The notes under the pieces were generated by a model that was given only the letters and a program-made list of their open reading frames with translations, was not told the origin of the DNA and did not search any database. A DNA stretch of 64,000 bases from Azorinus chamasolen (taxonomy: Eukaryota > Mollusca > Bivalvia > Cardiida > Solecurtidae): NCBI GenBank assembly GCA_963576725.1, contig OY755244.1:84191121-84255120 (forward strand), written 5' to 3'. Shown here piece by piece: positions 42,407 through 52,928 of the stretch; the stretch's first letter is position 1; every line of letters starts with the position of its first letter. The translations under genes and the position numbers were made by a program.

Positions 42407-42632
42407 TAACCCATTCCCTCATATTGACGAATTTTGACGACTCTGTTAAAGTCACTTTGTGAAACCATTGTGATAAATAGAGCATTTGCTCCTATAGGAG
42501 CAAATGCTCTATCTATCACAATGGTTTCAAACTATAAAATTCTAAAAATTTCATTTTCTCTAGTTAATGCTCATTTCGGTAGATTTATTAAAAGCGGCTG
42601 TATCTAAAATAGCCTATGAGGGAAAGGGTTAA
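42407..42632 (+). mobile_element. Family D palindromic MITE, complete
   Basis: 226 bp, TTAACCCATTCCCTCATATT to AGCCTATGAGGGAAAGGGTTAA. The 68-bp palindrome at 42461-42528 (centre CTCCTATAGGAG) has one mismatched pair. The opposite orientation to 9194-9421 is clear from the AATGCTCATTTCGGTAGATT side segment. It starts 10 bp after the family C foldback. Confidence 0.85.
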
Positions 42633-42775
42633 TGCAGAATGAAAACAATACTGAAAGCTCATAGAAGAGTTTTCTACACGACTTGCGTCCTGCACCAAGT
42701 CCTGCATCAAGCCCCCACCTGTTTTAAGCCACCAGTCTTTGATTCATTTGGATGGTCGTTGTAGACAGGGTTTAC
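42629..42775 (+). mobile_element. Family E element cut by a family D insertion
   Basis: It begins inside the terminal TTAA of the D element (TTAATGCAGAATGAAAACAA) and continues CTGAAAGCTCATAGAAGAG, GCATCAAGCCCCCACCTGTT and GTCGTTGTAGACAGGGTTTAC. The TTAA of the E arm (GCTTAATGCAGG) evidently served as the D target. Confidence 0.6.
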
Positions 42776-42779
42776 TTAA

Positions 42780-43520
42780 AATGGAATATTAATGGTAACT
42801 ATTGAGATATTCTCATGTCTGCGATTGAAAGTAACCACATTCAATATGTAAGGTGTATATGGAAGTAGTATGTAAAGTATACATGTATATAAAGGATTTC
42901 CTCGCAGCGCCATGTTGAAAAGATCTGTAGGCAACACTAATATATTTATGTAATATGTAACGTACATGTATATTCTGATGGTACCATTTTCTATTTAAAT
43001 TCGAAACGTAAATAGAAGTTCTTTATCACTTTTTCAGTCCGATATGTGAACTTGAATGAACCAGTCTAATTACAATAATTTTACGATTCAATATTGACAT
43101 AATTGTAAAGATATTGTTTGATAAAAATGATAACTGTCCAACGTTTTAATCAACCAGTCTTCATACCAGTAATATTAGACCACCGTCCATTATACAATTA
43201 CATCATATATTATACATATGTATGGGAATGGTTTTAGGTTTATGATATATATTCATGAACATAACCGATATGTTAGACACCCGTTTCTGCATCTCGCAAT
43301 AGAAAAAAAACATGGTTCATAGAGAAATAGCAAAAAGAATTTAAGGTAAATACGAATATAATAATTCTGTATCTTACATCGTCTAGTTTCAAAGCACTGT
43401 GAATACATTTATTAAGTTTGACATTAAGGTTTTAAAGGGTATTTAGTTGTTGCTTAATAAACTTTTACCGGAAATACTGTTAACCCAACATCAAACTCCG
43501 ATACCATCCAGCCAAACCAA
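42780..43520. other. AT-rich spacer
   Basis: Nothing recognised besides AT-rich low-complexity DNA. Confidence 0.4.
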
Positions 43521-43525
43521 CATTT

Positions 43526-43609
43526 ACTTGGAAGAGACGCCATTTGACTTGGAAGAGACGCCATTTGACTTGGAAGAGACGCCATTCGACTTGAAAGAGA
43601 CGCCATTTG
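43526..43609 (+). repeat. 21-bp minisatellite, four units
   Basis: Units of ACTTGGAAGAGACGCCATTT plus G, exact period 21. It is followed by GCAAACAGAACTGAAC, a family A-like core border. Confidence 0.85.
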
Positions 43610-43619
43610 ACGTTATTGC

Positions 43620-43800
43620 AAACAGAACTGAACAAAGAGTATCTTTTATTTGACTTGTATATACAAACATATAATACCGGGACTGCTCCGCTGCTTATGG
43701 AATAATACAGATGAGAGTTTCTGTAATGGCCAACACACCCAGTGCACATTCGTCATTGTATTAATATATAGCTTATTAATATTCATGATACCCTTTTTTC
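43620..43800 (-). mobile_element. Family A MITE, partial
   Basis: GACTGCTCCGCTGCTTATGG, GAGAGTTTCTGTAATGGCC and AGCTTATTAATATTCATGAT correspond to the side of family A beyond the core. Confidence 0.5.
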
Positions 43801-43890
43801 TCATATATTTATTTATATATAAATAAGGACTAACGTAATGATCACTGCTCTCGCTTTCCCCTTTTTACCCTAGATATGCAGACACGTTTA

Positions 43891-45590
43891 GGCAAATAGT
43901 GCAGATCCAAATCAAACTGCTCCTGAAAGAGCACACTGAGTTAGGTCTTCTGAAGTAGCACACTGAGTTAGGTCTCCTGAAGGAGCACACTGAGTTAGGT
44001 CTCCTGAAGGAGCACATTGAGTCACACTGAGTTAGGTCTCCTGAAGGAGCACACTGAGTAAGGTCTTCTGAAGGAGCACACTGAGTTAGGTCTCCCGAAG
44101 GAGCACACTGAGTAAGGTCTTCTGAAGGAGCACACTGAGTTAGGTCACCTGCTGAAGGAGCACACGGAGTTAGGTCTCCCGAAGGAGCACACTGAGTAAG
44201 GTCTTCTGAAGGAGCACACTGAGTTAGGTCTCCTGTAGGAGCACACGGAGTTAGGTCTCCTGCAGGAGCACACTGAGTAAGGTCTTCTGAAGGAGCACAC
44301 TGAGTTAGGTCTCCTGTAGGAGCACACGGAGTTAGGTCTCCTGAAGGAGCACACTGAGTAAGGTCTCCTGAAGGAGCACACTGAGTTAGGTCTCCTGTAG
44401 GAGCACACTGAGTAAGGTCTCCTGAAGGAGCACACTGATTAAGGTCTCCTGAAGGAGCACACTGAGTTAGGTCTCCTGTAGGAGCACACTGAGTTAGGTC
44501 TCCTGTAGGAGCACACGGAGTTAGGTCTCCTGTAGGAGCACACTGAGTTAGGTCTCATGAAGGAGCACACGGAGTTAGGTCTCCTGAAGGAGCACACTGA
44601 GTTAGGTCTCATGAAGGAGCACACTGAGTTAGGTCTCCTGAAGGAGCACACTGATTAAGGTCCCCTGAAGGAGCACACTGAGTTAGGTCTCCTGCAGGAG
44701 CACACTGAGTTAGGTCTCCTGTAGGAGCACACTGAGTTAGGTCTCATGAAGGAGCACACGGAGTTAGGTCTCCTGAAGGAGCACACTGATTAAGGTCTCC
44801 TGAAGGAGCACACTGAGTTAGGTCTCCTGTAGGAGCACACTGAGTTAGGTCTCCTGTAGGAGCACACTGAGTTAGGTCTCATGAAAGAGCACACTGAGTT
44901 AGGTCTCCTGAAGGAGCACACTGATTAAGGTCTCCTGAAGGAGCACACTGAGTTAGGTCTTCTGAAGGAGCACACTGAGTTAGGTCTCCTGAAGGAGCAC
45001 ACGGAGTTAGGTCTCCTGAAGGAGCACACTGATTAAGGTCTCCTGAAGGAGCACACTGAGTTAGGTCTCCTGCAGGAGCACACTGAGTTAGGTCTCCTGT
45101 AGGAGCACACTGAGTTAGGTCTCATGAAGGATCACACTGAGTTAGGCCTCCTGAAGGAGCACACTGATTAAGGTCTCCTGAAGGAGCACACTGAGTAAGG
45201 TCTCCTGCAGGAGCACACTGAGTAAGGTCTCCTGCAGGAGCACACTGAGTTAGGTCTCATGAAGGATCACACTGAGTTAGGTCTCCTGAAGGAGCACACT
45301 GATTAAGGTCTCCTGAAGGAGCACACTGAGTAAGGTCTCCTGCAGGAGCACACTGAGTAAGGTCTCCTGCAGGAGCACACTGAGTTAGGTCTCATGAAGG
45401 ATCACACTGAGTTAGGTCTCCCGCAGGAGCACATTGAGTTAGGTCTCCTGAAGGAGCATACTGAGTTAGGTCTCCTGAAGGAACACATTGAGTTAGGTCT
45501 CCTGAAGGAGCATACTGAGTTAGGTCCCCTGAAGGAGCATACTGAGTTAGGTACCCTGAAGAAGAGCAGTTTGATTTGGATCTACAGTAT
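43891..45590. mobile_element. Family A hairpin core split by a 1.6-kb minisatellite
   Basis: The left arm GCAGATCCAAATCAAACTGC (43901-43920) and right arm GCAGTTTGATTTGGATCTAC (45566-45585) are inverted repeats matching at 19 of 20 positions and have the family A core arrangement. Everything between them is the 27-bp array. Confidence 0.75.
43920..45563 (+). repeat. 27-bp minisatellite, about 60 units, with higher-order structure
   Basis: Units contain CTCCTGAAGGAGCACACTGA and GTTAGGT; CTCCTGAAGGAG is itself palindromic and equals a family A hairpin centre. Variants (CTCATGAAG, CTCCTGTAGG, GATTAAGG, CACGGAG) recur in order: the CTCATGAA variant is spaced near 134-136 bp (five units) at 44609, 44743 and 44878, and again at 45121, 45257 and 45389. 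Repeat-derived frames on both strands are not genes. Confidence 0.9.
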
Positions 45591-45798
45591 TTCCTTCCAT
45601 GTATGCCTAGTTTGGAGTTATCAAAATGGTGTCAAATTGACATATTCAGCTTTACAAACCAGTGGAGATGGGAGGCTGGGTGTCAGAGTATACAGTGTAA
45701 ATACAGTGCATTTAAGTCTGCTATTTCTTAGTGTATAAATATGCGGTGGTTGCATGGAATATATGACAAATATTGAAGTTTTGTTCATTATAATTAAT

Positions 45799-46026
45799 TT
45801 AACCTTTTGCTTGGTGATTATTTTGCCAGAAATAATGACAATATGAATATTTATACACTAAATATATAATTGATGATGAACAAGAGCATTGTTTACCATG
45901 GAAGGAACTGTAGAATCAGGCCTATTTTATTTCATAAGCAATTAAAGCAGACCCTGATTAACCGACTGATATGAGTCAATGATGCTTTCAAATGCGTCAG
46001 AAGGCGTATCTATGAGGTAAAGGGTT
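45799..46026 (+). mobile_element. Family A MITE
   Basis: TTAACCTTTTGCTTGGTGAT, CCAGAAATAATGACAATATG, AACTGTAGAATCAGGCCTAT, GCAGACCCTGATTAACCGAC, GTATCTATGAGGTAAAGGGTTA. The hairpin's second arm is mostly gone. Confidence 0.65.
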
Positions 46027-46054
46027 ACATTACATGTATGTATATGATGCTGTA

Positions 46055-46459
46055 TCTACGTATAACTCAAACGTAAGAAATAATAACATCATGACAATTA
46101 AATATATACAGTACTCTAAACCGAACGTAAAAATAAGTATCAATGTCAATTTTAAAGACAAGTGTCAGCTTAATACACTTTGAAAATCCTGCAGAAAGCT
46201 CCCAAACTTTCACAACTTTCACCACGCATAATACAGCCGTGCGCATAAAGACTTTAATTAATCTTGATTAAAAGTCCAGTTTTGAGGTGTTTTACTGTAT
46301 AGTGAATTGAATTATGAGTAAGGGGATATTTTATCACGACAGAAACTGTAGAATCAAATCTGTATCATTTCATCAGAAAATAAACAGAACAGAACAGTCT
46401 CATCTTGGTCTATTATGTTTGCAAAGGCTTTAAATGGTGTTTATATAAGGTACAGGGTT
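46055..46459 (+). mobile_element. Family A MITE interrupted by family E remnant
   Basis: The left part AAACGTAAGAAATAATAACA and TCATGACAATTAAATATA is separated from the right part CAGAAACTGTAGAATCAAAT, GTCTCATCTTGGTCTATTAT, GCAAAGGCTTTAAATGG, ACAGGGTTA by about 180 bp that includes GCAGAAAGCTCCCAAACTT, a family E arm (46160-46260). Confidence 0.5.
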
Positions 46460-47084
46460 ATACTATACGTGTGTATATGATTATATATATAAGAACACTA
46501 TGTTCTAATCTGTTAGTATTGCAAGCGCTGGCGAATAGCAAGAAACCGTTGTTAGTGTACCAACATGGTTTAAAAATACATATTCAAGTAGTTTCTTTAT
46601 CAAAATCAATTGAATATGCATACACAACACCTGTACCAAATAAATTATAATAATATGCTAGCAATCGGTTATTTAACTACTAATATATTGAATCCTAGCT
46701 TTCTTCAAACGTTAACTCCTTCAATAAAAGACTAAATTAAAATAGTGGTCTTGAAGATGTAAATCCTGGCAAATATTGTTTACATCGTTATTTACTGTGT
46801 AAACTATGATGTCCTTCGTTTTGTATTGTTTCTATCTTGGATAAAACAACGAATCGCCTCTATTTTGTCTCCAAATATGTTTTATATAAGTGTAATTTGT
46901 AAAAATGGCGATACAAAATTGCGATATTTTAGAAACAAATTGTTATATTTATTTCCTTAATACTTTTCTTAAGTACATTAATCATAACTGATTGTGACAT
47001 TTTGGGAGAGAAAGTTTTGGTCCTGTAATCCATGTTAGAGCAATAGAACGTGCTTATAACGAATATAGAATGAAGTCTATAAGA

Positions 47085-47205
47085 GCATTTGCATTCGTTA
47101 ATGCAAAACGAAGATAATACAGAAAACTACTAGGTAACATTTATCCTGTTTTAAAGTTCCACCTGTCTTAACAGACTCCAGTTTGGTAGTCCCCGTGTAC
47201 AGGTT
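47085..47205 (+). mobile_element. Family E element leading into the 53-bp array
   Basis: AATGCAAAACGAAGATAATA, CAGAAAACTACTAGGTAACA, TTATCCTGTTTTAAAGTTCC and ACCTGTCTTAACAGACTCC are the E hairpin and right arm. Its terminus (ACAGGTTGTATCTAC, compare GACAGGTTCTACTG) lies within the first unit of the array. Confidence 0.6.
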
Positions 47206-47541
47206 GTATCTACCCAATTAAGAATTTCTATTAGTTTGGTAGTCCCTGTGTACAGGTTGTATCTACCCAATTAAGAATTTCAATCAGTTTGGTAGTCCCT
47301 GTGTACAGGTTGTATCTACCCAATTAAGAATTTCTATTAGTTCGGTAGTCCCTGTGTACAGGTTGTATCTACCCAATTAAGTATTTCTATCAGTTTGGTA
47401 GTCCCTGTGTACAGGTTGTATCTACCCAATAAGAATTTATATCAGTTTGGTAGTCCCTGTGTACAGGTTGTATCTACTCAATTAAGAATTTATATCAGTT
47501 TGGTAGTCCCTGTGTACAGGTTGTATCTACCCAATTAAGAT
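47180..47541 (+). repeat. 53-bp minisatellite, first block (about 7 units)
   Basis: The unit holds AGTTTGGTAGTCCCTGTGTA, CAGGTTGTATCTACCCAATT and AAGAATTTCTATC; starts at 47180, 47233, 47286. It stops at AATTAAGATTTTTTATCC. Confidence 0.9.
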
Positions 47542-47780
47542 TTTTTATCCAGTCACCAGGCTTCTGTAGTGACATAATAAAAGGGGGTGCGAATAAACTT
47601 AGATTTATTAGGTTACTTCCGGTAGTAGAAGGTTTATCAGGTTAGTAGATAGGCGGACTGATTCTATAACCATGGAACTATTTTAATTTTCGGTAAATAT
47701 GCATGAACATGTTGACGGAATAGATCTAACAGAAAATTCACCAATATAATTATTCAAAGAAGAAAAATAAAAAAAATAAA

Positions 47781-47877
47781 TGGCTATAGCTGGATTCGAA
47801 CCCGCGCCTGAGTCTACAAAAGCCCAACTCTAATCATTCTAGATACGTCGTGCTTACCGATTACGCTACTGAGGCCA
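47781..47877 (-). pseudogene. tRNA-like sequence with perfect B box
   Basis: On the minus strand TAGCGTAATCGGTAAGCAC resembles a D arm/A box and GGTTCGAATCC is a perfect B box in a T arm pairing 4 of 5. The ends TGGCCTC and ..TATAGCCA pair only in part (GGC/GCC). A TCTA/TAGA stem closes a 7-nt loop, and GAGT/ACTC could be a long variable arm. At 97 nt with mismatches it is a tRNA pseudogene or a tRNA-derived SINE head rather than a working tRNA. Confidence 0.5.
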
Positions 47878-48124
47878 CATACAAAGTGACGTTGATTTAT
47901 CAGTTTTATTAATTTAATTCACCGCTGGCGAAACGCGTTTTTGATAAAAATCAAGTCAGGGAGCAAAGATTTACAGATAAATAGTAAATATTTTCTTTTC
48001 ACTCTCATAATAATTTGATTGATAAGCTCTTATATGGGTGGTGATTGTCATAGACCTAAATATAGTCTGTTCAGTTCCATCGATTTATGAGTGACGTTAG
48101 CCCTATCTAAAAATAGAAACCGAG

Positions 48125-48253
48125 ATGACGGAACTCGAATTTGACCAGAGAGCCTCCGGGAGAATATTATCATGTCTGTTTGAATTAACATATCGACTCT
48201 CGATTCAAATGATCTTATTTTTCAAATTCAACCACGTTTTCCCCTCTTGTAAT
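48125..48253 (+). other. Possible small exon (weak)
   Basis: An open frame begins ATGACGGAACTCGAATTTGA and runs 43 codons to AAT|GTAAGTATC, a consensus splice donor at 48254. Without the splice the frame ends at 48316. Composition is less AT-rich than nearby. No homology is recognised, and a single donor match is easy to get by chance. Confidence 0.15.
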
Positions 48254-48427
48254 GTAAGTATCGAAACTATTTTCCTCTGCGGTAGCTCATTATTTACGTC
48301 TCTAGAATGGAAATGAAAAGGGAGGTCCGTTGATCGAAAAACCGCATTTTCAATGCAAATTATTTCAATATTCGTATGTTTTATGAGTCCATGAAAAAAT
48401 ATATAACTAAATTGACTGGATAAATAG

Positions 48428-48562
48428 AATAATAGGTTAGTGCCGTAGATGTGACGCCTTTATCCGACTCGGAGAGAAACAGTTAAGGCTCGGCAGCCTC
48501 GCCTCAACGTTTTCTCCCCTCGTCGGATAAAGCGTCCCATCTACGGCACTAACCTATTATTC
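48428..48562. mobile_element. Foldback (hairpin H)
   Basis: GAATAATAGGTTAGTGCCGT pairs with ACGGCACTAACCTATTATTC; inner AGATGTGACGCCTTTATCCG pairs with CGGATAAAGCGTCCCATCT. The centre (GAGAAACAGTTAAGGC / GCCTCAACGTTTTCTC) pairs imperfectly. 135 bp. Confidence 0.8.
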
Positions 48563-48578
48563 TCTACATGTATATATC

Positions 48579-48848
48579 AGTTTGGTAGTCCCCGTTTACA
48601 GGTTGTATCTACCCAATTAAGAATTTATATCAGTTTGGTAGTCCCTGTGTACAGGTTGTATCTACCCAATTAAGAATTTATATCAGTTTGGTAGTCCCTG
48701 TGTACAGGTTGTATCATTTATATCAGTTTGGTAGTCCCTGTGTACAGGTTGTATCTACCCAATTAAGAATTTATATCAGTTTGGTAGTTCCTGTGTACAG
48801 GTTGTATCTACCCAATTAAGAATTTATATCAGTTTGGTAGTCCCTGGG
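48579..48848 (+). repeat. 53-bp minisatellite, second block (about 5 units)
   Basis: Same unit as 47180-47541. One unit near 48690-48730 is truncated (GGTTGTATCATTTATATCAG). The block ends at AGTTTGGTAGTCCCTGGG and runs straight into a family A element. Confidence 0.9.
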
Positions 48849-48860
48849 TATCAGTTTCGT

Positions 48861-49076
48861 TTAACACCTTACCTCATGAACAATTAGTAACAAATAATGA
48901 CATGATGAATATTCAGTAAATGAAATCTTATAATGGCATCATGAGAAAGGGGATATTACTGTAGAATCTCAACTGAATTATTCCAGAAGAAAACAGAACA
49001 AATGCTGATCAGACGGCTGATCTGGGTCTACTTTGTTTGCAAAGGCGTTAAAAGGCTTTATATGAAGTAAAAAGGT
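48861..49076 (+). mobile_element. Family A MITE, loop deleted
   Basis: TTAACACCTTACCTCATGAA to TATGAAGTAAAAAGG. The core AATGCTGATCAGACGGCTGA then TCTGGGTCTACTTTGTTTGC lacks the distal half of each arm. Confidence 0.7.
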
Positions 49077-49176
49077 CACTTACAAATTTATAAAATACGG
49101 AACTTACTTTGTCAAATTTTACTTGAACAAAGAACAAAAAGCACGGCTGTACACTCATCATCATATATCATGTTGT

Positions 49177-49474
49177 TTAACCCATTGTCACGTGAATATT
49201 CATATAAGAAATACTGATATAATCAATATTCATTAGCTGAATAACATACATGTACATGTATATGAAAACAGTGACACCCAAATGCAATATATGAGTATGA
49301 GTTAGCTGAATGTCTGTAGTGGTATTATAAACACCAAGACAGAAACTGTAGAATAAGACCTATCCATAAACAAACAATGCAGACCCTGATCAGACGGTTC
49401 ATACAGGAGCTGTCTGATCATGGTCTACAATGTGTGCAAAGGCTGTAAAAGAATATCTATGAAATGAAGGGTTA
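49177..49474 (+). mobile_element. Family A MITE with internal duplication
   Basis: TTAACCCATTGTCACGTGAA to GAAATGAAGGGTTAC, 298 bp. GCAGACCCTGATCAGACGGT pairs with AGCTGTCTGATCATGGTCTA. It is about 60 bp longer than other copies because the TTAGCTGAAT region (49229 and 49311) is duplicated around ACATGTACATGTATATG. Confidence 0.75.
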
Positions 49475-49671
49475 CATAGACAAGAAAAGACAGTTCATCT
49501 TGTTTCTATGTCAGCAAGAGTCTTTAATGTATACTATATAGAAATGGTCTTTGATAAATTCGAGGTAATTTCCGACACAGGTATCTGTCAGTATCTCTAC
49601 CTATACTATACCTACATACAATGAATGATTGCAGTGACAGCAGCTACTGTATACTAACATTGTAACCCTCT

Positions 49672-49887
49672 ACCCCATGAATATTCATGTAAGAAATAAT
49701 GACATCGTTAATATGTATTAGATTGCACATTGACACGGGAATGTTTGGCCATAGCAGAACTTACAGAATCATGTCTATATTATATGATAGGCAAACAGAG
49801 CAGACCCTGATCAGACAACTCCTGCAGAAGCCGTCGTACCTGGTTCTACCCTGTGTTAAAATGCGTTTATATGCATGACAGGATTAA
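49672..49887 (+). mobile_element. Family A MITE
   Basis: GTAACCCTCTACCCCATGAA to GCATGACAGGATTAA. Carries CATGTAAGAAATAATGACAT, GCAGACCCTGATCAGACAAC and AGAAGCCGTCGTACCTGGTT. Confidence 0.75.
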
Positions 49888-49889
49888 AA

Positions 49890-50430
49890 TTAGATACAAC
49901 AAATAGAAATAGAAGTTATTTTGGTTCTGGATCAAAACTCAAATCGCCTATACAGCTACAAATTACAAGTCGTGCAAAGGATTTTGACTATTCGCAATAT
50001 CATCATAGGTGTTTGGAGTCGAGATGTTTCTTTGTCAGATTCGTAATTTCATATAAGTTCCTTTAAGTGATCAAGCAGGATAAGGGTTATTTTGAAAGTT
50101 TTAGGATGTGTTTTATACTAGGAGAATTTCCTTTTCACCGAAGATGACTCAAGCTGATAAAAACAAAACTTTCTTTGTTCGCGACGGTTACATAAAATAC
50201 CCGTATGTTGGCACTTGAAGGGTCGTAACAGGAAGCGCTATTCGGAATATAAAACCTTCAAGAACAGCTAGTCGATGTGGAAGGTTTCATATGATTGTGC
50301 TGGCCACTTAAGCGTTATATGATCGTATAGACCTTTGGCCAAGAGAGTCATCACGTAATTTTCGAATCACTACAGGGACACTTCAAGAAAATAAGACTGA
50401 ATTTAGCATTGAACCATTATACCATCAACT
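49890..50430. other. Unique spacer
   Basis: No family A-F repeat, no recognisable gene. Confidence 0.35.
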
Positions 50431-50434
50431 GCGA

Positions 50435-50580
50435 GCTGACACGCATTTGGATACAGCACGAGGTCAGCTGAGACGCCGGGTAGCTCTGTGTCTCATTAGG
50501 AATGAAGCTGTTTGAGACTCGGTCAAGAGTTTCTCAAATGTTCGTAGAATCGGAATTAGTGAACATTGGACCAGATCTAT
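50435..50580 (+). mobile_element. Family B element
   Basis: GCATTTGGATACAGCACGAG, GTCAGCTGAGACGCCGGGTA, GTGTCTCATTAGGAATGAAG, CTGTTTGAGACTCGGTCAAG, TTTCTCAAATGTTCGTAGAA: core plus right flank. Confidence 0.55.
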
Positions 50581-51300
50581 ATTCTAGCAGTTATTATTGT
50601 TCTTCAGCGGGATGAGGGCTATGAGTACTGCTTGTCCAAATGCTCCTCTGTCATAAAGCTACCAAGCAATTGTTTGCATTATCTGGAAAAATTCGAGATT
50701 CTCAAACAATTCAGCCTGGAATGAAAGAATTGAAGAAAACCCTACTGACGGTCACGTCACGTGACCAAGACAATGGCGCATATTTAACAGATATGGCTTT
50801 ACGGTGAGAGATGTGGGCCACTTGTAGCAAGAAACACGTGACCTTAAGTGATGTCCCGTATGTAACGTGTTGCCGAAGCGATCAGCCTAAAAGAGGTCCT
50901 TTTCTTAACCAGTGCTTAAGTATGCCTTTAGTCTATCAAATGTTTCTAATAATAAGTAGGGCAGTTTTGCTATACTCTCGAATTTGGCAGCAATTTCTGA
51001 CCAGGATCTGCTCTGTTTGCTGTGGTAATGAAAATTCTTATTTCATAATCTAATACAAGACTCGAGTTAATGGAATTCTTAACGGGAGTGGTGTTGCATG
51101 AATATACATCAAATAAAGATCCAAGTCTTTAAGCAATGCCTTTAGCATGTTAGAGTGGACCCTGCACGGAACTCGCCTAAATTTAATATTTGCTTATCCG
51201 CACTTAATATAGCCGACATCGAAACATATATAACATGGAAGAAGGAAGCATCTAATGACTTATGTGGTTGGTCTACAGTAGAATGAATAAAGCTAAGCGT
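50580..51300. other. Unique spacer with weak repeat remnants
   Basis: GACCAGGATCTGCTCTGTTTG at about 50999 is half of a family A core. The frame 50811-51053 overlaps it and has no recognisable motif. Confidence 0.35.
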
Positions 51301-51302
51301 CG

Positions 51303-51535
51303 TGAAAAGCAGCTGTGGTAGCTTAAAGCAGACCGAAGTAATGCAGCAAGCTCATATGGGATTTGTTTTGCACGAATTCCATCCTGCATTAAGCTACCAC
51401 CCGCATTTATAACCAATGTCCTACTTGGATTTCAAAGTAGGTAATATCTTAATGCAGGATGAACGTTATGTAGAAAGCTCCATTACGCTACCATCTGCCT
51501 TTAAAACCAACGTTTTAGTGATGGCAGAGAGTTTT
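51303..51535. mobile_element. Two family E elements in tandem
   Basis: First: GTGGTAGCTTAAAGCAGACC...CATCCTGCATTAAGCTACCA, CCCGCATTTATAACCAATGT. Second: AATATCTTAATGCAGGATGA...CATTACGCTACCATCTGCCT and terminal GAGAGTTTTTACTGTA. The second has a shortened hairpin. Confidence 0.6.
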
Positions 51536-52005
51536 TACTGTATTTGAGATCTACATGTTTACAACCAAGTTGGTAGTCAAGTATGATGACACCCGACCTG
51601 TTACACCATCTTTTATCTTCTTGCTTCATTTATGACACAAATAGCCAAGAGTAAAATATTCATTTTACAAATCAAGTGGAAAGGGAAACATGAGCGGAAA
51701 ACATTTAGAATTTATGGATGATAATATTGTATTAATTTAGACCAACATCGAAGCAAATTAAGCTACAAATCCAATAGGTCTCTAATTTCAACTGAAAATT
51801 ATCAGAAAGGTGGGGCGATTAAATAAGGCGGTTACAACTATTATGACACGTTCTTCAATATTCAATAGATGTGTTTTTACATGGCCCCGCCCACAATCGC
51901 TAAGTGTAGAAAGTATTAATTTAACAATATTGAATACGACGCTCGCCCCATTGTAAATCAATTTAGAGGTTCAATTAACCTTTCTCCCATGATGCGCGAA
52001 GTAAC
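51535..52005. other. Unique spacer
   Basis: TCTTCAATATTCAATAGATG and GTTCAATTAACCTTTCTCCC are the only notable strings; no gene or family is recognised. ACATGGCCCCGCCCACAATCG near 51880 is GC-rich. Confidence 0.35.
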
Positions 52006-52007
52006 TT

Positions 52008-52210
52008 GCATTTGAAAACAGATTGGATCCTCATGAGGCGCCGAGTAACTCACTCGGTCTCTCATCATGATCCAAGTTGTTTGATATTCGTTCAATAGTT
52101 CTCAAAAAAAATATGATTGAATCGGATGTAATCAAAAGTGCACCTGATCAAAATTTTAGCAGCCATTATTTTTTCACAGCAGTGTAAAGATTACATTGCA
52201 AGTGAAAGCA
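52008..52210 (+). mobile_element. Family B element
   Basis: GCATTTGAAAACAGATTGGA, CCTCATGAGGCGCCGAGTAA, TCGGTCTCTCATCATGATCC, AAGTTGTTTGATATTCGTTC, GAATCGGATGTAATCAAAAG, and a diverged right end after TTATTTTTTCACAGCAGTG. Confidence 0.6.
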
Positions 52211-52675
52211 AAACGCAGAATTAGCGTAAAACGCTCTTAATAACCCCTTACACTTAATAAACAATAGATAAAATGTCTATTAAATTGACAATGTTCTTTT
52301 ATCTGTAAAACACATGATCAGCTAAGGGCCAAACAGTTTCAGTGACGAGGAGATGGCGACTCATCTGGATCCTACCAGTGTGCAAAGGTTATTGTGAATT
52401 CAACCTGATAATATAGTTACACTATTATTGCACTAAAACTTCGAAATGGTCTTCTACATAATTGCTATAAGCTCACGGGTGCTTCGCCCCGTATTTGCAT
52501 TGTTAACGATTTTTCTTTTCATTTTTATTAACTGATATAAAGGAGATATTTTGACTTTGTAATTGACAGTCTTGCTTTCCCACGCTTCTTAAGAACACAA
52601 TAGACTATACTTTCTATTTTTCAAGTGTTTATTGAGTTCAGGAGTAAATAAAATTCAAAAATTCAACAACATGTC

Positions 52676-52913
52676 TTAACACTTTTCCTAATACAAACAA
52701 TCTTGCATGCCTTTGCAAACAGAGTAGACCCAGATCAGCCGACTCCTGTAGGATCCGTCTGATCAGGGTCCACTGTGTTTGCTTGTGAAATTATAATAGA
52801 TCTGACAATACAATTACCACCGATGCCAAAAAGTATCCTGTGTAATATAATATTATAAACATTAGCTAATAAATATTCATGATGTTTCTTACATGAATAT
52901 TCTTCAAGGAAAA
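52676..52913 (-). mobile_element. Family A MITE
   Basis: TTAACACTTTTCCTAATACA, core AGAGTAGACCCAGATCAGCC paired with GATCCGTCTGATCAGGGTCC, then AATAAATATTCATGATGTTT and TTCTTCAAGGAAAACC at a degenerate right end. It abuts the Tigger-like element. Confidence 0.7.
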
Positions 52914-52928
52914 CCGAAAATAGACATA

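Larger units (their letters stand above)
47542..48578. other. 1.04-kb segment splitting the 53-bp array
   Basis: It contains a tRNA-like sequence (47781-47877, minus), an ATG-started frame of 63 codons (48125-48316) and a foldback at its right end (48428-48562). Its edges lack clear terminal repeats. Whether it is one insertion or successive events cannot be told. Confidence 0.6.

Noticed and set aside
44145..45738. Frames with 9-residue repeats (CSFRRPNSV; EHTELGLLK)
   Set aside because: The 27-bp unit keeps frames open on both strands; the array is explained as hairpin-derived.
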